In this document: piece by piece, positions 1-7,756 of the stretch
Layout of the letters: every line of letters starts with the position of its first letter
How positions within the stretch are numbered: position 1 is the stretch's first letter
DNA from: an uncultured Oscillospiraceae bacterium
Lineage (GTDB): Bacteria > Bacillota > Clostridia > Oscillospirales > Oscillospiraceae
Direction: 5' to 3'
Assembly: GCA_910579725.1 (NCBI GenBank)
Contig: CAJTUD010000008.1
Coordinates: 1-64,000 of the forward strand
DNA length: 64,000 nt
The notes under the pieces: model-generated
What the model was told of the DNA's origin: nothing
Seen by the model: the letters and a program-made list of their open reading frames with translations, nothing else
The model's database searches: none
Made by a program: the position numbers and the translations under genes

Positions 1-277
1 GAAACCACCGGTATGCTACATCTGTCTGTGCTCTGCGCAGCGTTCCACGCAAAGAGGTATTCCCATCCAAATGCTGCAGCAATACGATTTTGAACAGTAC
101 CACTGGGTCGATGCTCCGCCGGCCCTCTTCTTCGCTGTACAACGGCTCCACGATCTTGTACAATTTCTCGAAATCTACCGCTGCATCCACCTGCCGCAAT
201 AGATGTCCCGGTGGCACCAGGCTTTCTGTGTCCACCATTTCTATGACCCCTCGCTCATTTTTCCCTCGCTCCAACAT
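1..277 (-). CDS. IS1182-type transposase, N-terminal part (cut by window edge)
   Basis: The reverse strand from an ATG at 277 gives 92 codons that stay open to the left edge. It starts MLERGKNERG and contains SLVPPGHLLRQVDAAVDF, then a DPVVLFKIVLLQHL segment, SLRGTLRRAQ and AYRWF. This is the DUF772 DNA-binding N-terminus of IS1182/IS5-like transposases. A GGGGTGAGG ribosome site lies just upstream (281-290). The DDE catalytic part would lie outside the window, so it cannot be seen whether the element is intact. Two hairpins at 318-387 lie upstream of the gene and may mark the element end. Confidence 0.75.
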   Translation of the reverse strand, partial: MLERGKNERGVIEMVDTESLVPPGHLLRQVDAAVDFEKLYKIVEPLYSEEEGRRSIDPVVLFKIVLLQHLDGNTSLRGTLRRAQTDVAYRWF

Positions 278-317
278 ATCCCTCACCCCTTACTCCCTAT
301 TTTATCATCTTTACATG

Positions 318-345
318 AAAAAGTCTGCCGAGGGGCAGACTTTTT
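318..345. terminator. Symmetric hairpin with A5/T5 flanks
   Basis: A 12-bp perfect stem (AAAAAGTCTGCC / GGCAGACTTTTT) closes on a 4-nt loop. A-tract before and T-tract after make it a plausible terminator in both directions. It lies between the transposase and the DUF6440 gene. Confidence 0.6.
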
Positions 346-355
346 CGACAAGCTG

Positions 356-387
356 AGTCTTGCACCTCAACAGGTGCAAGACTTTTT
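356..387 (+). terminator. Second hairpin with T-tract
   Basis: A 12-bp stem (AGTCTTGCACCT / AGGTGCAAGACT) with loop CAAC is followed by a T-run on the plus strand. It sits 11 bases from the first hairpin. The pair may insulate the insertion sequence from neighbouring transcription. Confidence 0.5.
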
Positions 388-499
388 CCCTGTCAGCGGA
401 AGGTCAGCCCGAAGGCTGCGCCGGACAGATTGGCAGCAATCGCTATAAAGCACGATAAAACAGGCCGGCTGTGCGGCGGTTTTTCTTCCTCTGTTTCCT

Positions 500-679
500 T
501 CAGTTGACGGAGGTGACAATTGGCTTGCCGTTCTGGTCGACCAAAACGGTCAACCCAGTTCCCGTTTGCTTCCCATGGGAACCCAACAGATAATTCACGC
601 CGGTTTCCGTATCCACAATAATCTTGGCCACATTGAGGACACCCTGGGAATAGACTTCTACAAAACGATCTTTTGCCAT
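500..679 (-). CDS. DUF6440 family small protein
   Basis: This 59-residue protein reads MAKDRFVEVYSQGVLN, then KIIVDTETGVNYLLGSHG and a C-terminal TVLVDQNGKPIV. The 'IIVDxETGVNYL...LxDxxGKPIV' pattern is that of DUF6440, a small single-domain family of unknown role common in gut Clostridia. There is no signal peptide or membrane segment. A strong AGGGGGTG ribosome site precedes the ATG. It stands alone downstream of the response-regulator gene, and I infer nothing about its function. Confidence 0.8.
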   Translation of the reverse strand: MAKDRFVEVYSQGVLNVAKIIVDTETGVNYLLGSHGKQTGTGLTVLVDQNGKPIVTSVN

Positions 680-785
680 ACGTTCACCCCCTTTCTCATT
701 CTGCCGTTTGTTATTGCAAATATATCATATAACTGAGACTTCGTGGTTCAAATTTCCTGAATGAACAGCAAAATTTCTTAAATGG

Positions 786-822
786 AACGGGAAGGAACCT
801 CACTGGCTCCCTCCCGTTTTTT
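786..822. terminator. Hairpin overlapping the end of the AgrA-like gene
   Basis: An imperfect stem (AACGGGAAGGA / TCCCTCCCGTT) spans the stop codon of the response regulator. The T-run lies on the plus-strand side, so termination of the minus-strand operon here is only possible, not clear. Confidence 0.35.
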
Positions 823-1537
823 TGCGCAGTTCCGCTTTCCCGGCGCGGGAAAGCAGGCACTCGTGGCCGCCGGCCCACAGCCTGTTGTTCTTCAAATCTA
901 TTGCCTCAATTTTATCCGCCGCAACCAGATAGGCCCGGTGCGTGCGGATAAACTGATCCCCCAGCTGAATTTCCAGTTCATTGAGGCTGCCTAAAAAATC
1001 CATCCGTCTGCTGGATGTATGGAGAAAGACATGGTGTGGAACGGAAGCGGTTTCAAAAAAGAGAATATCCCGCAAAGGGACATGGCGCACCATTTCTCCT
1101 GTCCGCAGGGTGAATGTTTCTGCCGGAACCTGACGCTCCGCCATCAGATGGGCATGTATCTCACTCAGGCACTGCGCTGCCGACGGACCAATGGGCTCCG
1201 GCCCCTTGACAATGTAGTCAAACGCCTCCAGATGATATTGAAATGTACGCCAGGCCAAATCCCCATAGCTGGTGATGTAAACCAAGGTACCGTGAGGATC
1301 CCGCTGCCGAAGCTCACATCCCAGCCGGAAGCCATCCCATTTCTTGTCCTTCAGCTCCACATCCAGAAAGTAGATGCCCTGTTTACCGTCTTCTACCGCG
1401 TCCAGCAGCTCCTGCGCATTGGCTGTGCTGCACACCACATTCATATCATAATTTTCCACGAAAATCTTCCACTCCAAAGCGGTCTGAATCTGGTGGCGGA
1501 CAACATCCTCATCATCACAAAGATAAACCCCGATCAT
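800..1537 (-). CDS. AgrA-like LytTR response regulator
   Basis: This 245-residue cytoplasmic response regulator has a receiver domain (about 1-125) with acidic residues D8/D9, phospho-acceptor D59 in YFLDV and K111. A LytTR DNA-binding domain follows (about 145-240), with LRDILFFET and the typical FIRTHRAYLV segment. The family binds direct repeats upstream of target promoters. The ATG at 1537 overlaps the kinase stop codon by 4 bases (ATGA), so the two are translationally coupled and almost certainly partners. No agrB or agrD (peptide processing and signal) gene lies nearby, so the input signal is unknown. Confidence 0.88.
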   Translation of the reverse strand: MIGVYLCDDEDVVRHQIQTALEWKIFVENYDMNVVCSTANAQELLDAVEDGKQGIYFLDVELKDKKWDGFRLGCELRQRDPHGTLVYITSYGDLAWRTFQYHLEAFDYIVKGPEPIGPSAAQCLSEIHAHLMAERQVPAETFTLRTGEMVRHVPLRDILFFETASVPHHVFLHTSSRRMDFLGSLNELEIQLGDQFIRTHRAYLVAADKIEAIDLKNNRLWAGGHECLLSRAGKAELRKKTGGSQ

Positions 1538-2847
1538 AGCCGGCCCTCCACGGTCAACTCCTGAACAAATACGCCGTCCTCCCAACTGGTGCAGTGGCAA
1601 GCATTGGGATGGCTCTCCAGAATGTGCTGATAGCTGGACAACCCCACGCCTCGGTCCGCCCCCTTGGTGGACCAGCCGTCATTCCACATTTTTCCCGGGT
1701 CAATCCTATTTGTATAGGAATTGGATACCCGAAGAAATATCCGTCCGTCCTGAGCTAACAGCACAATATCTACCCAGGGCTGTTCCGATTCCAGTGCGGC
1801 CTCCATAGCGTTGTCTATCAGAATACCCAGGCAGCGGACAAAATCCCATATATCCATATCCACGGCCACGACAGGATACAGCACCTCCAAGCGGCACTCC
1901 ACCCCCTTCTCCTGCATGGCGGCAAGCTTGCTCAAAAGAAGACTCCTGATTTCCGGAATCTGCAAATTTCCGATCTGGGTGGACGCCTGGATTTTCTTTC
2001 CGAGCCGCAGGTCAAACCCGGCATCCAAATCAGACAGGGTGCGGCGCATCCCCTCCAGTTCTCCCTCTCCCGCCTGCTGGGACAGGCCCGCCAGCAAATT
2101 TTTATAGTCGTGGCGGAATGTACGCACCTCACGGCGAATCATCTCCAAATCCTGCTCGTAGAGCCGCTGCTGGATGATAACATCTTGTTGGGCCTGCATT
2201 TTCCGGGCGGTGTCGAACCTCTGGCCCAGGTAGACAATCAGTACAGCCATAAGGACAACCATCTCCACCACCAGCAGATAATAGAACGTCAGAAAGCGGG
2301 GCTGAACGCCAAATGCCAATCGGAGAAATATCTCCATAGTCGTTTCCAGAGTAAACAAAAGGAGGGCTATCCGCCACGGTGCGGAATTGTTGTCCAGCAG
2401 CAGGCGAAACCACATTCCAAACCGCAGCTTGTAAAGCAGCAGAGAAACGGCAATACTGATCCCCAGGTGCAGTCCAACCGCCGCAGCAAACGAGACCGGG
2501 ACCATCGCAGACAGAGTAGCATCCGCCACCTGAAAAATTCCCGCCATACATGTGGCGGCAAATGACTGCCAGAATCCCCATTTCCACGCCCACCGAACCC
2601 ACAAGGCGCACATGACAAGAATACTGAAACAGCTGATATAATATTGGAACGCTCTCAATTCCGGAATAGTATACAGTCCGACAGAGAGAAGGACCTGAAT
2701 GAGCGGGGACAGAAGCAGAAGCGGCAATTTTTTCAGCCGCCTCCACACCGTGCGTTCGCCAGTCACCGCCAGCAGATAGACGACCAGTGCCAAATGACCT
2801 GTCAGACCGTCCAAAAAGCTAACGAAAAGATCGCTTAATAAAGGCAT
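1534..2847 (-). CDS. AgrC-like sensor histidine kinase (GHKL type)
   Basis: The 437-residue protein has an N-terminal half with about six hydrophobic segments (roughly 15-210), a short coiled region, then FRHDYKN with the phospho-accepting H246. An ATP-binding domain follows, with an N-box (LIDNAMEAAL) and a late GVGLSS G-box. This layout matches quorum-sensing kinases of the AgrC/ComD kind, which sense peptides at the membrane and phosphorylate a LytTR regulator. It is the first gene of a two-gene operon read from a good sigma-A promoter at 2892-2920. Confidence 0.88.
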   Translation of the reverse strand: MPLLSDLFVSFLDGLTGHLALVVYLLAVTGERTVWRRLKKLPLLLLSPLIQVLLSVGLYTIPELRAFQYYISCFSILVMCALWVRWAWKWGFWQSFAATCMAGIFQVADATLSAMVPVSFAAAVGLHLGISIAVSLLLYKLRFGMWFRLLLDNNSAPWRIALLLFTLETTMEIFLRLAFGVQPRFLTFYYLLVVEMVVLMAVLIVYLGQRFDTARKMQAQQDVIIQQRLYEQDLEMIRREVRTFRHDYKNLLAGLSQQAGEGELEGMRRTLSDLDAGFDLRLGKKIQASTQIGNLQIPEIRSLLLSKLAAMQEKGVECRLEVLYPVVAVDMDIWDFVRCLGILIDNAMEAALESEQPWVDIVLLAQDGRIFLRVSNSYTNRIDPGKMWNDGWSTKGADRGVGLSSYQHILESHPNACHCTSWEDGVFVQELTVEGRL

Positions 2848-2891
2848 AATATTTTAAATCTCTCTCCATACGATTTCGTTTTGGTGCAATT

Positions 2892-2920
2892 ATTATAGCA
2901 TTACTGCTTTAAAATGGCAA
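2892..2920 (-). promoter_or_regulatory. Sigma-A promoter of the kinase/regulator operon
   Basis: On the minus strand TTGCCA (2915-2920) and TATAAT (2892-2897) are 17 bases apart, about 45 bases before the kinase ATG. Confidence 0.8.
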
Positions 2921-2979
2921 GGACAAAGCCTGAAGGATGTTTTTCTGGCTTTGCCGGCGTCAATTTCCTCTTTTCAAAT

Positions 2980-3238
2980 TTGAGAGTGGGTTCATATTGA
3001 TAAAACAATTCCAGCCAAAATCGCAGGAATCAAACAGATTGTTGCAAGGTCAGAGGCAATTTCTTGGGTGCTCGCTGGTTGATGAGACCGCCGGACACTT
3101 TTGTAACCCCAAAACGACAAATGCTGATCTGGGTCTGGACGTTTTAACCTCTGACTGACTCAGGTATCCCATCGTGCGGTAAATCCAAACGAGATAGTAC
3201 ACACTAACTATAAATACCGGCAGCAGAGCATGTTTCAT
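2980..3238 (-). pseudogene. Possible decayed DUF4234-like membrane gene
   Basis: One frame reads MKHALLPVFIVSVYYLVWIYRTMGYLSQ, resembling the first membrane segment of DUF4234 proteins ('GIYxIYWxYK' type). A second frame further on reads EIASDLATICLIPAILAGIVLS, which could be the rest after a frameshift. No ribosome site precedes it. The remaining sequence between 2921 and 3395 shows no other gene. Confidence 0.25.
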
Positions 3239-3312
3239 TACATCGCAGCAGCCAGTCTCTGCCTGGCCGCCGCCTCTATCACAAGCGGCTTTTCAACCTA
3301 TTTTAACCAGCG

Positions 3313-3349
3313 ACAGCAAACGCGGCTGAAAGAAGGCCACGTTTGCTGT
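3313..3349. repeat. 10-bp inverted repeat
   Basis: ACAGCAAACG (3313-3322) and CGTTTGCTGT (3340-3349) form a perfect stem with a 17-base loop. There is no T-tract, so it may be an operator or a processed end rather than a terminator. It lies about 50 bases before the promoter of the COG0523 genes. Confidence 0.4.
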
Positions 3350-3395
3350 TCGTTCTGTGGATCATGCCGCCGGCCTTGATTTCCGCAAAAACCCC

Positions 3396-3439
3396 TTGCA
3401 TTTTTTAGAAAATGGGTTATGATAAGTACGATATTACTT
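3396..3439 (+). promoter_or_regulatory. Promoter and small inverted repeat of the COG0523 operon
   Basis: TTGCAT (3396-3401) and TATGAT (3418-3423) are 16 bases apart. Directly after the -10 box lies AAGTA-N6-TACTT (3424-3439), which could be a repressor site overlapping the transcription start. It does not match the Zur box I know well enough to name it. Confidence 0.6.
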
Positions 3440-3458
3440 TAGAAAGAGGCGTATCCTT

Positions 3459-4532
3459 ATGACAAAGGTAAACGTAATCTCCGGCTTTCTGGGAGCGGGC
3501 AAGACCACGCTGATCAAAAAGCTGCTGGAGGAAGCCCTGAAAGGCGAAAAGGTTGTTCTCATTGAGAATGAGTTCGGTGAAATCGGCATTGACGGCGGCT
3601 TTCTCAAGAACGCAGGCGTTGAGATCTCCGAAATGAATTCCGGCTGCATCTGCTGCTCTCTGGTGGGAGACTTTGGCGAGGCGCTGAAAAAAGTGATGGA
3701 GCAGTTCCATCCGGACCGCATTCTCATTGAGCCCTCTGGCGTAGGCAAGCTCTCCGATGTCATCCAGGCGGTTCAGGATGTGGCGAAGCAGGTCCCAGAA
3801 ATGGAGCTGGGCTGCGCGGTTACGGTGGCCGATGCCGGCAAGGCAAAGGCATACTTGAAAAACTTCGGCGAGTTCTACGCCAATCAAATCCAATATGCCG
3901 GTGCCATCATTCTCAGCCGCACCCAAAAGCTGGACAGCGGAAAACTGGAGGCCGCTGCGGCGCTGCTCCGGGAAAAGAACAAAAAAGCACCCATTGTCAC
4001 CACACCATGGGATCAGCTCACCGGCCCGCAGCTCCTCCTTGCCATGGAAAACGGCAATACTCTGGCCGCCGAGCTCCTGGCTGAAGAGGAAACCTGCCCC
4101 ATCTGCGGAGAGCATTACCACCATCATGAGGACCACGAGTGCTCCTGTCATGAGCACCACCACGACCACGACCATGAGTGCCGCTGCCGCGAGCACAGCC
4201 ACGAAGACCACGAGTGCTGCCATCACGGCCATGATCACCACCATCATGGTCATGATGCTGATGAAGTGTTTACCAGCTGGGGCGCGGAGACTCCGCGCGT
4301 TTTCACCGCTGAAAGGCTGGAGAATATCCTGACCGGGCTGGACAGCGGAAAATACGGCGCGGTACTGCGGGCCAAGGGCATTCTGCCCGCAGGGGATGGA
4401 ACCTGGCTCCACTTTGACTACGTTCCCGAGGAGCACCAAATTCGCACCGGTCCCGCCGACTATACCGGTCGGCTCTGTGTGATCGGCGGAAAGCTGGACG
4501 AGGCGGGACTGAAAACGCTTTTTGAGGTGTAA
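3459..4532 (+). CDS. COG0523 (CobW/G3E) GTPase with His-rich metal-binding loop
   Basis: This 357-residue cytoplasmic P-loop GTPase belongs to the family that delivers metals, often zinc, to client proteins. Visible are the Walker A motif GFLGAGKTT (9-17), the family metal motif GCICC (C63, C65, C66) and ESSG-like EPSG (91-94). Between the GTPase core and the C-terminal CobW_C-like domain lies a loop (about 213-266) with CPIC and more than twenty His residues mixed with Asp, Glu and Cys, suited to buffering Zn or Ni. The usual NKxD base motif is changed (SRTQKLD). It starts an operon with a second, divergent GTPase 3 bases downstream. Confidence 0.88.
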   Translation: MTKVNVISGFLGAGKTTLIKKLLEEALKGEKVVLIENEFGEIGIDGGFLKNAGVEISEMNSGCICCSLVGDFGEALKKVMEQFHPDRILIEPSGVGKLSDVIQAVQDVAKQVPEMELGCAVTVADAGKAKAYLKNFGEFYANQIQYAGAIILSRTQKLDSGKLEAAAALLREKNKKAPIVTTPWDQLTGPQLLLAMENGNTLAAELLAEEETCPICGEHYHHHEDHECSCHEHHHDHDHECRCREHSHEDHECCHHGHDHHHHGHDADEVFTSWGAETPRVFTAERLENILTGLDSGKYGAVLRAKGILPAGDGTWLHFDYVPEEHQIRTGPADYTGRLCVIGGKLDEAGLKTLFEV

Positions 4533-4535
4533 GCC

Positions 4536-5477
4536 ATGGCCCAGGAGAAAGTCTATCCCGTCTACCTCATCGCCGGGTTTCTGGACAGCGGCAAAACCAC
4601 ATTCATTAACGGTATTCTCTCCGATGGCTTTGCCGCGGAAGACCGGACCATGCTGCTGTGCTGCGAGGAGGGCGAGGTCGAATATGACAGGAAGCTGCTG
4701 CGCAACGTCACCGTGGTGACTGTGGACGATCCGGAGACGCTGACACCGGAATTTCTGGAGGCGGAGCGAAAGAAATGTCAGGCGGTTCAGATTATCGTGG
4801 AATATAACGGCATGTGGCAGATTCAGGATTTTTATGTCAATTCCATGCCTTCCGACTGGGTGCTTTATCAGATCATTGCCACGGCGGAGGGGCCCACCTT
4901 TGAAACCTATACCAGAAACATGGCATCCCTCATGTCGGAAAAGCTGCGCAGCGCGGACATGATATGCATCAACCGCTGTACTGACGAGTTGTGCGGAGCC
5001 CTGCGTCAAAAGAATCTCCGGCTTCTCAACCGCCGGGCGGACATCTATCTGGAAAAGGAGAGCGGTGAAAGTGAGGATTACATGGACGGCACCGTCTCCG
5101 CTTTTGATCTGGATCAGCCGATAATCCGGATATCCGACGAGGACTATGGTCTGTGGTATGTGGAGATCATGGACAATCCGCAGATGTACGCCGGAAAGAC
5201 GGTCGTCTACCGGGCCATCATGTGCAAGCCTCCCCAATATGGACGATATTTCACTCCCGGCCGGTTCGCCATGGTCTGCTGCGCCGAGGATATGACCTTT
5301 CTGGCTTTGGCCTGCATCGGATATGATGTGAGCAAAATTCCGGAGCGGGCCTGGGTGGAGGTCACAGCGGAGGTCTCCGTGGAGCATTGGGACCCCTACG
5401 AGGGGGATGGTCCTGTGCTCCATGTGAAAAGTGTAATCCCCTGCCAGAAGCCGGCGGAGGAAGTCGTGCAGATGTAG
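4536..5477 (+). CDS. COG0523-like GTPase fused to a TIGR03943 (YcgQ)-like C-terminal domain
   Basis: The 313-residue protein has an N-terminal P-loop (AGFLDSGKTT, K20) like the preceding gene but lacks the CxCC metal motif. Residues about 205-305 (GKTVVYRAIM, RFAMVCCAEDMTFLALAC, RAWVEVTAEV, PVLHVKSV) resemble the soluble C-terminal domain of TIGR03943/DUF1980 proteins. In other Firmicutes these pair with a permease next to zinc-responsive COG0523 genes. Here the domain is fused to a GTPase and no permease is present. A role in metal homeostasis with its upstream partner is inferred; the metal is unknown. Confidence 0.75.
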   Translation: MAQEKVYPVYLIAGFLDSGKTTFINGILSDGFAAEDRTMLLCCEEGEVEYDRKLLRNVTVVTVDDPETLTPEFLEAERKKCQAVQIIVEYNGMWQIQDFYVNSMPSDWVLYQIIATAEGPTFETYTRNMASLMSEKLRSADMICINRCTDELCGALRQKNLRLLNRRADIYLEKESGESEDYMDGTVSAFDLDQPIIRISDEDYGLWYVEIMDNPQMYAGKTVVYRAIMCKPPQYGRYFTPGRFAMVCCAEDMTFLALACIGYDVSKIPERAWVEVTAEVSVEHWDPYEGDGPVLHVKSVIPCQKPAEEVVQM

Positions 5478-5481
5478 AAAA

Positions 5482-5518
5482 ACACGGGGCCGGAGCGCGT
5501 CGCCGTCCGGCCCCGTGT
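5482..5518. terminator. Strong GC hairpin after the COG0523 operon
   Basis: A 13-bp stem (ACACGGGGCCGGA / TCCGGCCCCGTGT) lies 5 bases after the stop codon. The T-tract is on the minus-strand side, so on the plus strand it acts as an end-protecting hairpin or a weak terminator. Confidence 0.6.
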
Positions 5519-5564
5519 CCTGCAAAAATAGCAGAAAATTTAGAGGTTGTTCATCAGAAAACCA

Positions 5565-5593
5565 TTGTATCCCGGAGAAAAGCATGATATGAT
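5565..5593 (+). promoter_or_regulatory. Promoter of the prsA-truB-ribF run
   Basis: TTGTAT (5565-5570) and TATGAT (5588-5593) are 17 bases apart. Transcription would run through a short leader to the foldase gene at 5668. Confidence 0.6.
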
Positions 5594-5667
5594 GACGGGG
5601 TGCGTGTTCCCGCCGGCGCTCCGGCTGGGAGCGGAGATCATTTTTTAGACGAAAAGGAAGCTATACC

Positions 5668-6867
5668 ATGAAAAAAACCATCAGCGGGCTGTTGGCCCTG
5701 ATCCTTCTTCTCTCTGTCTGCGCAGGCTGCGGCAACGCGGATCAAACGCCGGACCAAGCCGACGATCCCGGTCAAACCCAGGAAAACATCTACGCCAGTC
5801 TGCTGGATGTCGATCCCGGCGAGGCAGCCCTGGAAACCGGCGGAAACCAGATCCCCATGGAACTGTACCTCTACTGGCTGACCTATTCGTGCAGCAGTCT
5901 GGAGTACCAGCTGAATATGTTCAAATCCTATTACGACATGTATGGTGATTTGCTCAACGAGGACGGTACGGCCAAGTGGAGCGAAAGCCTGGAGGGAACG
6001 CCTCTCAACCAACTGGCCAAGGAGCAGGCCGAGAGCAACGCCCTGTCCTATGCCATTCTGGAAAATGTGGCCGCCGCTCACAACATTTCCCTGACTGACG
6101 AGGACAAATCTGCCATGGAAACAGATTTGAACAGCTATATTGAGCAGTTGGGCGGTGAGGAAGCCTATGCGCAGAATCTGAAGGAAATGGGAATCAGTCA
6201 GGAGAGTTTTGAGCGGGTTTCTGCAACCTCCTATCTCTACCAGCATCTGATTGAGCTGGCGCAGGATCCCTCCAGCAGCCTCTATCAGGCGCCAAGCGAC
6301 AACGACGCTTATGTGGACCACATTCTGTTGGCCACCAAGAACACGGAAACCAACGAGCCTCTCAGCGACGAGGAGATTCAGGCCAAGAAAACCCTGGCCG
6401 GTGAGCTGCTTGCCCAACTCCAGGCGGCGGAGGATCTGGAAACTCTGTTCACACAGCTGGCGGAGGAACACGGCGAGGATCCCGGCCGCGCTGCGGAGGC
6501 GGGCTATCTCATCAACCCAGAAACCAACTTTGTTCAGGAGTTCCTGGACGCCGCCTTTACCCTCAAGCCCGGTGAGATCAGCGGTATTGTGGAGAGCGAT
6601 TACGGCTATCACATCCTGCTGCGCAAGGAACTGACAGAGAATCAGCTGGCCACCGTTGCGGAAAGTCATCTGGCGGATTACCTGGATCAGCAGATGGCGG
6701 AGGCCATGGACGGTGTAGTCCGCAGCGAGAAGCTGGATAGTATTGACGCGGGAACCTTTTTCACCGAGTACCGCGCCGCCATCGAGGCCATGCATCCGGC
6801 AGACGACGCCACAGACGGCGGCGCAGATTCCGTTACCCCCGGCTCCACCAACGGCACAGCGGAATAA
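5668..6867 (+). CDS. PrsA-like lipoprotein peptidyl-prolyl isomerase (parvulin type)
   Basis: The 399-residue protein begins with a lipoprotein signal (charged MKK, LLALILLLSV, then CAGC as lipobox), so it is probably anchored on the outer face of the membrane and helps secreted proteins fold. A SurA/PrsA-like helical N-region is followed by a rotamase domain (about 209-320) with HILLATK at its start and SGIVESDYGYHILLRKE at its end. The C-terminus is low-complexity (Asp, Gly, Thr). An AAGGAAG ribosome site precedes the ATG. The gene is followed 4 bases later by truB. Confidence 0.85.
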   Translation: MKKTISGLLALILLLSVCAGCGNADQTPDQADDPGQTQENIYASLLDVDPGEAALETGGNQIPMELYLYWLTYSCSSLEYQLNMFKSYYDMYGDLLNEDGTAKWSESLEGTPLNQLAKEQAESNALSYAILENVAAAHNISLTDEDKSAMETDLNSYIEQLGGEEAYAQNLKEMGISQESFERVSATSYLYQHLIELAQDPSSSLYQAPSDNDAYVDHILLATKNTETNEPLSDEEIQAKKTLAGELLAQLQAAEDLETLFTQLAEEHGEDPGRAAEAGYLINPETNFVQEFLDAAFTLKPGEISGIVESDYGYHILLRKELTENQLATVAESHLADYLDQQMAEAMDGVVRSEKLDSIDAGTFFTEYRAAIEAMHPADDATDGGADSVTPGSTNGTAE

Positions 6868-6871
6868 CCTT

Positions 6872-7738
6872 ATGCCCAACGGGATCGTTGTGATCGACAA
6901 ACCCGCCGGATGGACCAGCATGGACGTATGCGCCAAGCTGCGGGGAATTCTGAAGGAAAAACGGGTGGGCCATGGGGGAACTCTGGACCCCATGGCCACC
7001 GGCGTATTGCCCGTATTCGTGGGAACCGCCACCAAGGCGGTGGAATTTGCGGAGAAGGGCGATAAAGAATATATTGCCGGACTGCGCCTGGGCAAAGTCA
7101 CCAATACCCAAGACATCACTGGAGAGGTGCTGGAGGCGCGTCCGGTTTCTGTAAGCCGGGAAGAGTTAGAGGCGGTTCTGCCCCGGTTTACCGGCTCCAT
7201 TGAGCAGATCCCGCCTATGTACTCCGCCATCAAGATCAACGGAAAAAAGCTCTATGAGCTGGCCCGGAAGGGCCGGGAAGTGGAGCGGCAGCCCCGGCCA
7301 GTGGTGGTCCACACCCTGGAGGTGCTGGAGCGATCCGGGGAGACGGAATATCTGCTGCGGATCCGGTGCTCCAAGGGCACCTATGTCCGCACCCTGTGCC
7401 ACGATATCGGACAGGCTCTGGGCTGCGGGGGCTGTATGAGCAGCCTGCGCCGGACCATGGCTGCAGGGTTCACTCTGAAGGACGCCGTCGCCATGGAACA
7501 GGTTCAGGAGCAGGGCGGAGATCTGCTCCTGCCGGTGGATTGCTTTTTTGCGGGTTGTCCGGTTCTCTACCTGACCTCCTCCAAGGCGGAGCGTCAGGTG
7601 CGCAATGGCAGTCCTATTCCCGCTCCCGGGCTGGAACCGGGCCGCTACCGGATCTATGGCCGGGAGAAGGAGTTCCTCTGCCTGAGCCAGTGGGAGAAGG
7701 GACAGCTGCGGTCTGTCAAGAATTTCTTCGGCGGTTGA
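6872..7738 (+). CDS. truB: tRNA pseudouridine(55) synthase TruB
   Basis: The 288-residue enzyme converts U55 to pseudouridine in the T-loop of tRNAs. The catalytic Asp is D39 in GHGGTLDPMATGVLPV. Other family segments are YIAGLRLGKVTNTQD, IPPMYSAIKINGKKLYELAR and RIRCSKGTYVRTL. I chose the ATG at 6872 because MPNGIVVIDKPAGWTS is the usual beginning; an upstream in-frame extension only overlaps the previous gene. It is followed 18 bases later by ribF, the classic truB-ribF order. Confidence 0.96.
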   Translation: MPNGIVVIDKPAGWTSMDVCAKLRGILKEKRVGHGGTLDPMATGVLPVFVGTATKAVEFAEKGDKEYIAGLRLGKVTNTQDITGEVLEARPVSVSREELEAVLPRFTGSIEQIPPMYSAIKINGKKLYELARKGREVERQPRPVVVHTLEVLERSGETEYLLRIRCSKGTYVRTLCHDIGQALGCGGCMSSLRRTMAAGFTLKDAVAMEQVQEQGGDLLLPVDCFFAGCPVLYLTSSKAERQVRNGSPIPAPGLEPGRYRIYGREKEFLCLSQWEKGQLRSVKNFFGG

Positions 7739-7756
7739 GCCGCCTGTGAGGGCGTT

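Noticed and set aside
3424..3439. Zur box upstream of the COG0523 operon
   Set aside because: The inverted repeat AAGTA-N6-TACTT does not match the Zur consensus closely enough to name it.
3417..5585. 722-codon open frame on the minus strand
   Set aside because: It is antisense to the two COG0523 GTPases; its Met/Val/Ala-rich stretch is the reverse reading of the His-rich loop.
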